Assembly (NCBI GenBank): GCA_016927635.1
Contig: JAFGMJ010000119.1
Span: forward strand, 1 to 5,868
Direction: 5' to 3'
Source: Actinomycetota bacterium
Lineage (GTDB): Bacteria; Actinomycetota; Humimicrobiia; Humimicrobiales; Humimicrobiaceae
DNA: 5,868 nucleotides
Shown: piece by piece, positions 1 to 4,982 of the stretch
Numbering within the stretch: the first letter of the stretch is position 1
How the letters are laid out: the number at the start of each line of letters is the position of its first letter
The notes under the pieces: model-generated
Databases searched by the model: none
Told to the model about the DNA's origin: nothing
The model's input: the letters and a program-made list of their open reading frames with translations, nothing else
Made by a program: the position numbers and the translations under genes

Positions 1-128
1 AAGTCTTAGCGCATATCTCTGGAAAAATGAGGATGCATTATATTAAGATTCTGCCCGGGGATAAGGTCAGAGTTGAAATATCGCCTTACGACCTCACAAG
101 GGGCCGAATAACATTCAGGAAAAAATAG
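1..128 (+). CDS. infA: Translation initiation factor IF-1, 3' end (partial)
   Basis: The frame from position 3 to the TAG at 126-128 encodes the last 41 residues of IF-1. This small OB-fold protein binds the ribosomal A site on the 30S subunit during initiation and helps IF-2 and IF-3. The visible part has the family hallmarks: AHISGKMR, then [13 protein letters not shown], then [13 protein letters not shown], ending in two lysines. Bacterial IF-1 is normally about 72 residues, so roughly the first 30 lie to the left of the window. It is followed by rpmJ, rpsM and rpsK, the usual infA neighbourhood in Firmicutes and Actinobacteria. The reading frame is intact to its natural stop. The identification is secure even though the gene is partial. 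Confidence 0.95.
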   Translation, partial: VLAHISGKMRMHYIKILPGDKVRVEISPYDLTRGRITFRKK

Positions 129-148
129 AATACGCAGCTTTAAAAAGC

Positions 149-170
149 AATTTTGTAATAAATTTTGTAA
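149..170 (+). repeat. Tandem 10-bp direct repeat in the infA-rpmJ gap
   Basis: AATTTTGTAA occurs at 149-158 and again at 161-170, separated by TA, giving a 12-bp period. The pair sits in the loop of a possible weak stem (AAAAGC at 143-148 with GCTTTT at 173-178). It may be chance in AT-rich intergenic DNA. No function can be assigned. Confidence 0.4.
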
Positions 171-200
171 GAGCTTTTATATTTTAGTAAAGGATTTGCG

Positions 201-314
201 ATGAAAGTTAAGCCATCAGTTAAAAAAATCTGCAGCAGCTGCAGAATAATCAGACGGGAAGGTAAGGTTATTGTTATCTGTAAAAATCCCCGGCATAAAC
301 AAAGACAGGGTTAA
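201..314 (+). CDS. rpmJ: 50S ribosomal protein L36 (zinc-binding form)
   Basis: A 37-residue ORF encodes L36, the smallest bacterial large-subunit protein, which packs against 23S rRNA. It begins [11 protein letters not shown] and ends NPRHKQRQG, as the family does, and the length is the usual 37-38. The zinc-ribbon ligands are all present: Cys11, Cys14, Cys27 and His32 (CX2C-X12-CX4H), so this is the zinc-binding C+ form rather than the Cys-less paralogue. The ATG at 201 is preceded by AAAGGA at 189-194. The stop TAA at 312-314 overlaps the SD site of rpsM (AAGGAGG, 313-319), so translation of the two genes is likely coupled. There are 72 nt between the infA stop and this start. Confidence 0.96.
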   Translation: MKVKPSVKKICSSCRIIRREGKVIVICKNPRHKQRQG

Positions 315-319
315 GGAGG
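313..319 (+). promoter_or_regulatory. SD site for rpsM, overlapping the rpmJ stop codon
   Basis: AAGGAGG lies 7 nt before a TTG and overlaps the last two bases of the rpmJ stop TAA. It fixes the TTG at 327 as the S13 start, because no ATG or GTG is near and the protein aligns from this codon (ARISGVDVP). Confidence 0.85.
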
Positions 320-326
320 TTTAAAG

Positions 327-701
327 TTGGCAAGAATTTCAGGAGTTGATGTTCCGAGGGATAAACATATAGTTATCTCCCTCACATATATTTTTGGCAT
401 AGGCAGGTCTTTAGCTAAGCAAATACTTAAAGATCTTGGTATTGATGAAACCAGGAAGACAAAGGATTTGACTGAAGATGAGATTATAAAGATAAGGGCA
501 TATATAGATAATAATATAAAGGTCGAGGGTGACTTAAGAAGAGAGGTAACCCAGAACATAAAAAGACTTATTGAAATTAATTCTTACAGGGGCATAAGGC
601 ACAAAAGAGGGCTTCCTGTCAGGGGCCAGAGAACGCATACAAATGCAAGGACAAGAAAAGGCAGGAAAAAACCTGTTGGAATCAAGGTAAAGGCAAGATA
701 A
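327..701 (+). CDS. rpsM: 30S ribosomal protein S13
   Basis: This encodes S13, a 30S head protein that contacts 16S rRNA, the P-site tRNA and the 50S subunit through intersubunit bridges. The 124-residue length is normal for the family (about 118-126). The N-terminus reads [27 protein letters not shown], split here as [12 protein letters not shown] then [13 protein letters not shown], which is the helix-two-turns-helix region. Residues 87-124 form the conserved basic tail, with [17 protein letters not shown] then HTNARTRKG and a lysine/arginine-rich extension that reaches into the tRNA sites. Translation begins at TTG, supported by the strong SD 7 nt upstream. It follows rpmJ by 12 nt and precedes rpsK by 52 nt. 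The TAA stop is followed almost at once by a perfect inverted repeat. Confidence 0.97.
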   Translation: MARISGVDVPRDKHIVISLTYIFGIGRSLAKQILKDLGIDETRKTKDLTEDEIIKIRAYIDNNIKVEGDLRREVTQNIKRLIEINSYRGIRHKRGLPVRGQRTHTNARTRKGRKKPVGIKVKAR

Positions 702-702
702 T

Positions 703-719
703 ACCGGTAATTTACCGGT
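703..719 (+). repeat. Perfect inverted repeat between rpsM and rpsK
   Basis: ACCGGTAA (703-710), one T, then TTACCGGT (712-719) form a perfect 8-bp inverted repeat starting 2 nt after the S13 stop. As RNA it could fold into a 7-bp stem with a 3-nt ATT loop. Only three Ts follow before the sequence becomes mixed, so it is not a canonical intrinsic terminator. It may stabilise or tune the mRNA, or be a remnant. Confidence 0.6.
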
Positions 720-742
720 TTAATCTCTAATGGTATTTATAC

Positions 743-747
743 GGAGG
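743..747 (+). promoter_or_regulatory. SD site deciding the TTG start of rpsK
   Basis: GGAGG is followed by a 6-nt spacer and then TTG at 754. The start is set by this spacing and by the protein, which continues AKKTT as expected for an S11 N-terminus. Confidence 0.85.
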
Positions 748-753
748 TAAATT

Positions 754-1152
754 TTGGCAAAGAAAACTACAGCTGTCAGAAGAGTTAAAAGGAAAGATAA
801 AAAGAATATTCCCTATGGTGTTGCGCATATACAGTCAACTTTTAATAACACTATAGTTACTATTACTGATTTGCAGGGAAATACTGTTTCATGGGGCAGC
901 GCAGGAGGTATGGGTTTTAAAGGCTCACGTAAAAGCACTCCTTTTGCTGCACAGGTCACTGCTTCAAATGTGGCAAGGGCGGCCCAGGAACACGGTGTTG
1001 CAAAAGTGGATGTACTGGTAAAGGGAATAGGCTCAGGCAGGGAGACTGCAGTACGTTCGCTGCAGGCAGCAGGCCTTGAAATAGGCACGATTACAGACAT
1101 AACTCCAGTACCGCATAACGGCTGCAGGCCGCGTAAAAGAAGAAGAGTTTAG
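754..1152 (+). CDS. rpsK: 30S ribosomal protein S11
   Basis: This encodes S11, a 30S platform protein that contacts 16S rRNA near the E site together with S7 and S18. Its 132 residues match the family (about 128-131). A basic N-terminal tail of about 18 residues precedes the core, which shows [14 protein letters not shown] at 30-43, then [19 protein letters not shown] at about 49-67. The VKGIGSGRE loop is at 89-97, and the invariant C-terminus [15 protein letters not shown] closes the protein. It starts at TTG with a good SD 6 nt upstream. It lies 52 nt after rpsM and is followed by an unusually roomy 101-nt gap before rpsD. No anomaly in reading frame or length. Confidence 0.97.
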   Translation: MAKKTTAVRRVKRKDKKNIPYGVAHIQSTFNNTIVTITDLQGNTVSWGSAGGMGFKGSRKSTPFAAQVTASNVARAAQEHGVAKVDVLVKGIGSGRETAVRSLQAAGLEIGTITDITPVPHNGCRPRKRRRV

Positions 1153-1253
1153 CTGTATTTTTTAAACTGTTTATAAAGTTTTTTGGAAATCCTGGACTTT
1201 TTATATTTATTTTTATTTAGCAATGTTGCTAATTATTAGGAGGAAGTTTTTAT
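1153..1253 (+). promoter_or_regulatory. 101-nt AT-rich leader of rpsD with an inverted repeat
   Basis: This gap is long for the operon and very T-rich. It holds a 7-bp perfect inverted repeat, TTAGCAA (1217-1223), TG, TTGCTAA (1226-1232), ending 5 nt before the AGGAGG SD at 1238-1243. A 2-nt centre cannot form a loop, so as RNA the stem would be about 6 bp with a 4-nt loop. S4 is a known translational autoregulator that binds structured leaders (the alpha operon in E. coli, rpsD in Bacillus), so a leader here could serve that role. I cannot show the required pseudoknot from the sequence, so the regulatory reading is speculative. No convincing -35/-10 pair was found. Confidence 0.35.
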
Positions 1254-1883
1254 ATGGGTGCTATCACTGAGTACTCCTGCAAACTATGCAGAAGAGAAAA
1301 ACAGAAATTATTTCTAAAAGGTGCAAGATGTTTTACCGATAAGTGTGCCTTGGATAGAAAACCTTATGTGCCTGGCCAGAAAGCCAAAATGAGGCTTATT
1401 GAAAGTGAGTATTACCTTCAGTTAAGAGAGAAGCAGAAAGCAAAAAGGTATTACGGGGTTCTGGAGACACAATTCAGGAATTACTATAAAAAAGCCGTTA
1501 GGAAAAAAGGTATCACTGGTGAGATACTGCTTCAACTGCTTGAAACAAGGCTGGATAATGTTTTATACCTTATGGGTTTTGCTGTATCCAGGAGACAGGC
1601 AAGGCAGCTTATTTCACATGGGCATATTGCAGTCAATGATAAAAAAGTAGATGTTGCATCCTATATGTTAAAAGAGGGAAATACAGTAAGCGTTTTGCCG
1701 TCAAGCAGGGAAATAACCCCTGTGCTTGAGGCAATGGAATCAGCAGGTAGCCTTACTGTGCCTGAATGGCTCAAAGTGGAAGCCTCAAATCTTAAGGGGA
1801 CTGTTATAAGGCTTCCGGAAAGAAGCGAAATAAAAGCTCCGGTTAACGAACAGAGGATAGTGGAGCTTTACTCTAAGGTTTAA
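1254..1883 (+). CDS. rpsD: 30S ribosomal protein S4 (zinc-binding form)
   Basis: This encodes S4, a primary 16S rRNA binder that nucleates assembly of the 30S body and shapes the mRNA entry and decoding region. The 209 residues are full length. The N-terminal domain has four cysteines, C9-X2-C12-X13-C26-X4-C31, making this the zinc-binding C+ form. The S4 RNA-binding domain runs from about residue 98 to 160 and contains ETRLDNVLYLMGFAVSRRQ and ARQLISHGHIAVN. The family C-terminus PVNEQRIVELYSK is at 197-208. The ATG at 1254 follows AGGAGG (1238-1243) by 10 nt. S4 commonly represses its own translation, and the long leader leaves room for that. It sits between rpsK and rpoA, the placement seen in many clostridia and some other phyla. 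Confidence 0.97.
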   Translation: MGAITEYSCKLCRREKQKLFLKGARCFTDKCALDRKPYVPGQKAKMRLIESEYYLQLREKQKAKRYYGVLETQFRNYYKKAVRKKGITGEILLQLLETRLDNVLYLMGFAVSRRQARQLISHGHIAVNDKKVDVASYMLKEGNTVSVLPSSREITPVLEAMESAGSLTVPEWLKVEASNLKGTVIRLPERSEIKAPVNEQRIVELYSKV

Positions 1884-1897
1884 ACTCAACTGCTGCC

Positions 1898-1927
1898 TTG
1901 ATTTTCTGTAAAGGATAAACAGATAAT
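1898..1927 (+). promoter_or_regulatory. Possible sigma70-type promoter upstream of rpoA
   Basis: TTGATT (1898-1903) and GATAAT (1922-1927) are separated by 18 nt. The -10 has one mismatch to TATAAT, and the -35 matches TTGACA at four of six positions. Transcription would start at about 1934, leaving a leader of roughly 55 nt before rpoA. In AT-rich DNA such matches arise by chance, so this is only a candidate. It does fall in one of the two longest gaps of the operon. Confidence 0.35.
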
Positions 1928-1951
1928 CGAAATTATTTTTTAGTAAGTAAG

Positions 1952-1972
1952 ATATTTTTCTTTTAAAAATAT
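1952..1972 (+). repeat. AT-only stem-loop directly before the rpoA SD
   Basis: ATATTTTT (1952-1959) and AAAAATAT (1965-1972) are perfectly complementary around a 5-nt CTTTT loop. The right arm abuts the AGGAGG SD at 1973-1978. The stem has no G-C pairs and would be weak. It may have no role. Confidence 0.4.
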
Positions 1973-1978
1973 AGGAGG
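1973..1978 (+). promoter_or_regulatory. SD site deciding the TTG start of rpoA
   Basis: AGGAGG is 10 nt upstream of TTG at 1989 and 19 nt upstream of the first in-frame ATG at 1998. The TTG is therefore preferred. The alternative would shorten RpoA by only three residues (MLK). Confidence 0.75.
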
Positions 1979-1988
1979 TTGATATAAA

Positions 1989-2918
1989 TTGCTTAAAATG
2001 CATAAGCCTAACGTTTCAAAGGAACAAAAAGATGAGTTTGAAAGTATATTCACAATTGAACCTCTTGAGCGTGGATTTGGACATACTCTTGGAAATTCCA
2101 TCAGAAGGGTGCTTTTATCATCAATAGAAGGTGCGGGAATAACCAAGCTAAAAGTCGAGAATGTAAGCCATGAATTTTCAGTTATTGACGGGCTAAAAGA
2201 AGACATACTCGAGCTCATAGCCAATTTAAAGACAATAGTTTTTAAAATGGAGGGTGATGAGCCTGTTAAAATAAGACTTAAAAAAAGCAGTGCAGGAGAA
2301 ATTAAAGCATCGGACATAAAACTTCCTGCAGGAGTTGAAATAATAAATCCTGATGCTTTTGTTGGCAATCTTGCTGATGATGCAAAAATAGATATAGAGC
2401 TTACGCTGGAAAAAAATAAGGGCTACAGTACTGCAGAGGAAAATACAACAGAAAATATGCCCATAGGGGAAATACCGCTTGATACCATATTTTCACCTAT
2501 AAAAAGGGTAAGCTTTAAAATCGAGAATACCCGTGTGGGGCAGATGACAAATTTTGATAAACTGGTTCTTGACGTTAAAACAAACGGGAGCATGAAGCCC
2601 GAAGATGCCTTAAGCCAGGCATCCAAGATAATTAATGACTATATGGCTCTTCTTATTGATCTTTCTGATAACAGCTCCAGGGATCCAATATTTGATGAGG
2701 CGCCAGCAAAGGAAGAACCGGCAAAGGATATGACAATAGATGATATGGAGCTTTCGGTAAGAGCTACCAATTGTCTAAAGAGGGAGCATATTGAAACACT
2801 TGAGCAGCTTCTGAATTACAGGGAAGACGAGCTGCTCCAGATAAGGAATTTTGGCCAGAAATCGATTCAGGAGGTCAAAGACAAGGTAAAGGCTTTGAAC
2901 CGTTCTTTCAGGAAATAA
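1989..2918 (+). CDS. rpoA: DNA-directed RNA polymerase subunit alpha
   Basis: This encodes the alpha subunit, which dimerises to nucleate assembly of RNA polymerase and whose C-terminal domain (CTD) binds UP elements and activators. It is 309 residues, slightly short of the roughly 315-330 that is common. The N-terminal domain shows IEPLERGFGHTLGNSIRR (23-40) followed by VLLSSIEGAG. A short acidic, Ala/Pro/Glu-rich linker around residue 240 leads to the CTD (251-309). The CTD keeps the residues equivalent to E. coli DNA-binding R265, N268 and C269 as R258, N261 and C262, plus the second helix-hairpin-helix with G289, K291 and S292. The stretch LPAGVEIINPD resembles actinobacterial alpha as I recall it. 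It lies 105 nt after rpsD and 52 nt before rplQ. Confidence 0.97.
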   Translation: MLKMHKPNVSKEQKDEFESIFTIEPLERGFGHTLGNSIRRVLLSSIEGAGITKLKVENVSHEFSVIDGLKEDILELIANLKTIVFKMEGDEPVKIRLKKSSAGEIKASDIKLPAGVEIINPDAFVGNLADDAKIDIELTLEKNKGYSTAEENTTENMPIGEIPLDTIFSPIKRVSFKIENTRVGQMTNFDKLVLDVKTNGSMKPEDALSQASKIINDYMALLIDLSDNSSRDPIFDEAPAKEEPAKDMTIDDMELSVRATNCLKREHIETLEQLLNYREDELLQIRNFGQKSIQEVKDKVKALNRSFRK

Positions 2919-2970
2919 AAAATTTTTAAATTATTTTCAAGTAATTTGATTTGAACTAGGAGATACAGTA

Positions 2971-3324
2971 ATGGTGGTACCAAAAAAAGCAAGAAGACTG
3001 GGAAAAAGCGCAAGCAACCAGAAAGCGATTTTGAAAAACCTTGCCATTTCCCTTTTTGAAAATGGCAGGATTACAACAACAGTTACAAAAGGTAAATATT
3101 TGAGAGGTTATGTTGATAGGCTTATAAAATTTGCCAAAAAAGGCGATCTTGCATCCAGGAGAGAATGCCTCAAAACCATTGACAATGCAGATGTTGTTAA
3201 AAAACTTTTTGATGAGATAGGGCCCGCTCTGTATGAAAAAACAAGCGGTTTTACAAGAATAATAAAGTCCCATAACAGGCTCGGTGATGGCGCTGAGATG
3301 GTAATAGTCGAGCTTATTCGCTGA
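2971..3324 (+). CDS. rplQ: 50S ribosomal protein L17
   Basis: This encodes L17, a large-subunit protein near the polypeptide exit-tunnel opening. It is 117 residues, normal for the family. It shows ARRLGKSASNQKAILKNLA (7-25), then LFENGRITTTVTKGKYLR (28-45), then KKGDLASRRE (56-65), and ends with GFTRIIK (93-99) and RLGDGAEMVIVEL. The N-terminus (MVVPKKARRLG) differs from the MRHRK-type start of proteobacterial and bacillar L17. The segments GRITTTVTK and RxGDxAxMxxxEL resemble actinobacterial L17, which is a lineage clue. The ATG at 2971 follows AGGAGA (2958-2963) by 7 nt. The gene pairs with rpoA as usual. TruA starts 23 nt after its TGA stop. Confidence 0.95.
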   Translation: MVVPKKARRLGKSASNQKAILKNLAISLFENGRITTTVTKGKYLRGYVDRLIKFAKKGDLASRRECLKTIDNADVVKKLFDEIGPALYEKTSGFTRIIKSHNRLGDGAEMVIVELIR

Positions 3325-3347
3325 TTTGAAAATTAATATTGTTTATT

Positions 3348-4088
3348 ATGTATAATTTTTCTGCCGTTGTAGAATATGATGGCACTGATTTTAAAGGATT
3401 TCAGCAGCAGCCGGGAAATGTAAGGACAGTGCAGGGCGAGCTTTTTAAAGCTTTGGGCATACTGGCACCAGGTTTTTCCAGATTCAGTTATGCCGGCAGA
3501 ACTGACGCAGGCGTACATGCCAGGCACCAGGTTATAGGTTTTGGCTGCAGGGAGGCTTTGAATATTTACAGGTTCAGCTGGAAACTGAACTGTCTTCTGC
3601 CTGATGATATTACTGTTAAAAATATTAGCAGGGCTGCAGAGGATTTTGATGCCAGGAAAAGTGCAAAAATGAGGCAGTACAGTTATTATGTTGTCAACAA
3701 CAGCTGCCAGAGCGTTTTTTTGAAAAAGTACAGTATACTGATAACCCGGAAGCTGGATATATGCGCAATGAGAGAAGCTGCAGATATGTTTACAGGAGTG
3801 AAGGATTTTACAGCATTTTGCAATGATAATCTCAAAAGTGGCCATAATATAAGAGAAATTTATAGTTGTGCTGTAAAGAGGTTTTCCGGTGAGCTGATAG
3901 AGTTTAAAATTTCTGCAAATGCATTTCTTTACAATATGGTCAGGATAATGGTGGGTACGCTTCTTGAGATAGGCGAAGGCAAGAGAGATGCAGGCAGCAT
4001 AAAGAAGGCATTTAAAAGTAAGATCAGGAAAGATGCCGGCAGGATAGTACCTGCAAAGGGATTATTTCTAACAAAAGTGACTTATTAA
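3348..4088 (+). CDS. truA: tRNA pseudouridine synthase A
   Basis: TruA converts U38-U40 of the tRNA anticodon stem-loop to pseudouridine in the cytoplasm. From the ATG at 3348 the protein is 246 residues, normal for the family. It opens with EYDGTDFKGFQ (9-19) and RTVQGEL. The catalytic aspartate is D53 in AGRTDAGVHA. LNCLLPDDI and FDARKSAKMRQYSYY follow, then FLYNMVRIMVGTLLEIGEGK at about 193-212, and the usual C-terminal PAKGLFLTKVTY. A TTG at 3339 would add three residues, but neither start has a clear SD. I chose ATG because family members begin only a few residues before the EYDGT motif. Without an SD, translation probably depends on coupling to rplQ, 23 nt upstream. Confidence 0.95.
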   Translation: MYNFSAVVEYDGTDFKGFQQQPGNVRTVQGELFKALGILAPGFSRFSYAGRTDAGVHARHQVIGFGCREALNIYRFSWKLNCLLPDDITVKNISRAAEDFDARKSAKMRQYSYYVVNNSCQSVFLKKYSILITRKLDICAMREAADMFTGVKDFTAFCNDNLKSGHNIREIYSCAVKRFSGELIEFKISANAFLYNMVRIMVGTLLEIGEGKRDAGSIKKAFKSKIRKDAGRIVPAKGLFLTKVTY

Positions 4089-4111
4089 AGTATAAATTAC
4101 AGCAGATTTTT

Positions 4112-4116
4112 GGAGG
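4112..4116 (+). promoter_or_regulatory. Closely spaced SD site of rplM
   Basis: GGAGG ends only 4 nt before the ATG at 4121, closer than the 6-10 nt seen for the neighbouring genes. No alternative start codon gives better spacing and still preserves the L13 N-terminus. Confidence 0.65.
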
Positions 4117-4120
4117 TAAA

Positions 4121-4564
4121 ATGGTTATTGCGGGCACAAAGACCTACAGTGCAAAAAAGGAAGATATAGAGAAAAAATGGTATCTTATTGATGCCAGGGG
4201 TAAAAACCTGGGAAGGCTTTCAACCAGGATAGCAAAAATATTAAGAGGTAAAGACAAGGTTCTTTTCACGCCTCACGTGGATTGCGGCGATTTTGTAATT
4301 GTAATAAATGCAAAGCATATAGAAGTAACTGGAAATAAACCAGATGAGAAGCTTTATTACAGGCACAGCGGTTATGTGGGCCATCTTAAAAGCACAAATT
4401 TAAAAGACATGCTTATAAAACATCCGGAGTTTGTGCTCAGGAATTCGGTCAAAGGCATGATACCGCATAATATTCTTGGCAGGCAAATATTGAAAAAATT
4501 AAAAATTTATGCGGGAGACAAACATCCGCATGAAGCTCAAAAACCTGAAATTTTAGAGGTCTAA
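4121..4564 (+). CDS. rplM: 50S ribosomal protein L13
   Basis: This encodes L13, an early-assembling large-subunit protein that binds 23S rRNA. It is 147 residues, close to the usual 142-147. Family landmarks are KKWYLIDARGKNLGRL (18-33), LRGKDK, then FTPHVDCGDFVIVINA (49-64), GNKPDEKLYYRHSGYVG (71-87) and SVKGMIPHNILGRQILKKL (109-127). The C-terminus is KIYAGDKHPHEAQKPEILEV. A short N-terminal extension of about eight residues precedes the motif that corresponds to the E. coli start. It forms the conserved rplM-rpsI pair, with rpsI 22 nt downstream, and follows truA by 32 nt. Confidence 0.97.
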   Translation: MVIAGTKTYSAKKEDIEKKWYLIDARGKNLGRLSTRIAKILRGKDKVLFTPHVDCGDFVIVINAKHIEVTGNKPDEKLYYRHSGYVGHLKSTNLKDMLIKHPEFVLRNSVKGMIPHNILGRQILKKLKIYAGDKHPHEAQKPEILEV

Positions 4565-4573
4565 GTTTTAGAA

Positions 4574-4579
4574 GAGGAG
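4574..4579 (+). promoter_or_regulatory. SD site deciding the TTG start of rpsI
   Basis: GAGGAG is followed by a 7-nt spacer and TTG at 4587. The protein continues [13 protein letters not shown], the expected S9 N-terminus, and no ATG is available nearby. Confidence 0.8.
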
Positions 4580-4586
4580 AAATAAG

Positions 4587-4982
4587 TTGGCAGAAAAAGT
4601 AATATATTATGCTACAGGCAAGCGAAAAGAATCAATTGCCAGGGTAAGGCTCACGCCCGGTACAGGAAAAATAACGGTCAATGACAGGGATTTTAATACT
4701 TATTTTAACAGCGATGCACAGAAAACAATGATAATTGAACCGCTGAAATTAACAGGAACCGATAGCGCTTATGACGTGATAGCCGATATCATAGGCGGAG
4801 GCGTTTCTGGCCAGGCGGGAGCGCTTCGTCATGGCATCTCAAAGGCGCTTCTGGATGTGAATGATGAATACAGGCCCATTTTAAAAAGAGAGGGCTTTCT
4901 GACAAGAGATTCAAGGATTAAAGAAAGAAAGAAATACGGTCTTAAAAAAGCAAGAAAAAGACCTCAATTCTCAAAAAGATAG
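4587..4982 (+). CDS. rpsI: 30S ribosomal protein S9
   Basis: This encodes S9, a 30S head protein whose C-terminal tail reaches the anticodon of P-site tRNA. It is 131 residues, the normal length. Landmarks are [19 protein letters not shown] (7-25), then NDRDFNTYF (32-40) and [20 protein letters not shown] (70-89). [11 protein letters not shown] appears here as [11 protein letters not shown] (100-110), and the invariant tail [19 protein letters not shown] closes the protein with the terminal arginine intact. It uses a TTG start. Its TAG stop (4980-4982) shares its final G with the GTG start of the following racemase gene, giving a 1-nt overlap that points to coupled translation and no terminator between them. 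Confidence 0.97.
   Translation: MAEKVIYYATGKRKESIARVRLTPGTGKITVNDRDFNTYFNSDAQKTMIIEPLKLTGTDSAYDVIADIIGGGVSGQAGALRHGISKALLDVNDEYRPILKREGFLTRDSRIKERKKYGLKKARKRPQFSKR

Noticed and set aside
153..183. Promoter before rpmJ (TTGTAA with TATATT)
   Set aside because: The spacing is 19 nt with a weak -35, in AT-rich DNA within a co-transcribed operon.
1161..1213. Promoter in the rpsD leader (TTGGAA with TATATT or TATTTT)
   Set aside because: Spacings are 13 or 19 nt with poor matches, as expected by chance in T-rich DNA.
1940..2368. 142-codon minus-strand ORF opposite rpoA
   Set aside because: It is antisense to the conserved alpha N-terminal domain and has no supported start or domain.
1998..2918. 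rpoA starting at ATG 1998
   Set aside because: The SD would be 19 nt away. TTG at 1989 has a 10-nt spacer.
3333..3845. 170-codon minus-strand ORF opposite truA
   Set aside because: It is a shadow of a full-length, motif-complete truA. The translation is Cys/Ile/Phe-rich with no recognisable domain.
3339..4088. truA starting at TTG 3339
   Set aside because: It adds MFI before the family-like MYNFSAVVEYDGT start and has no SD to support it.
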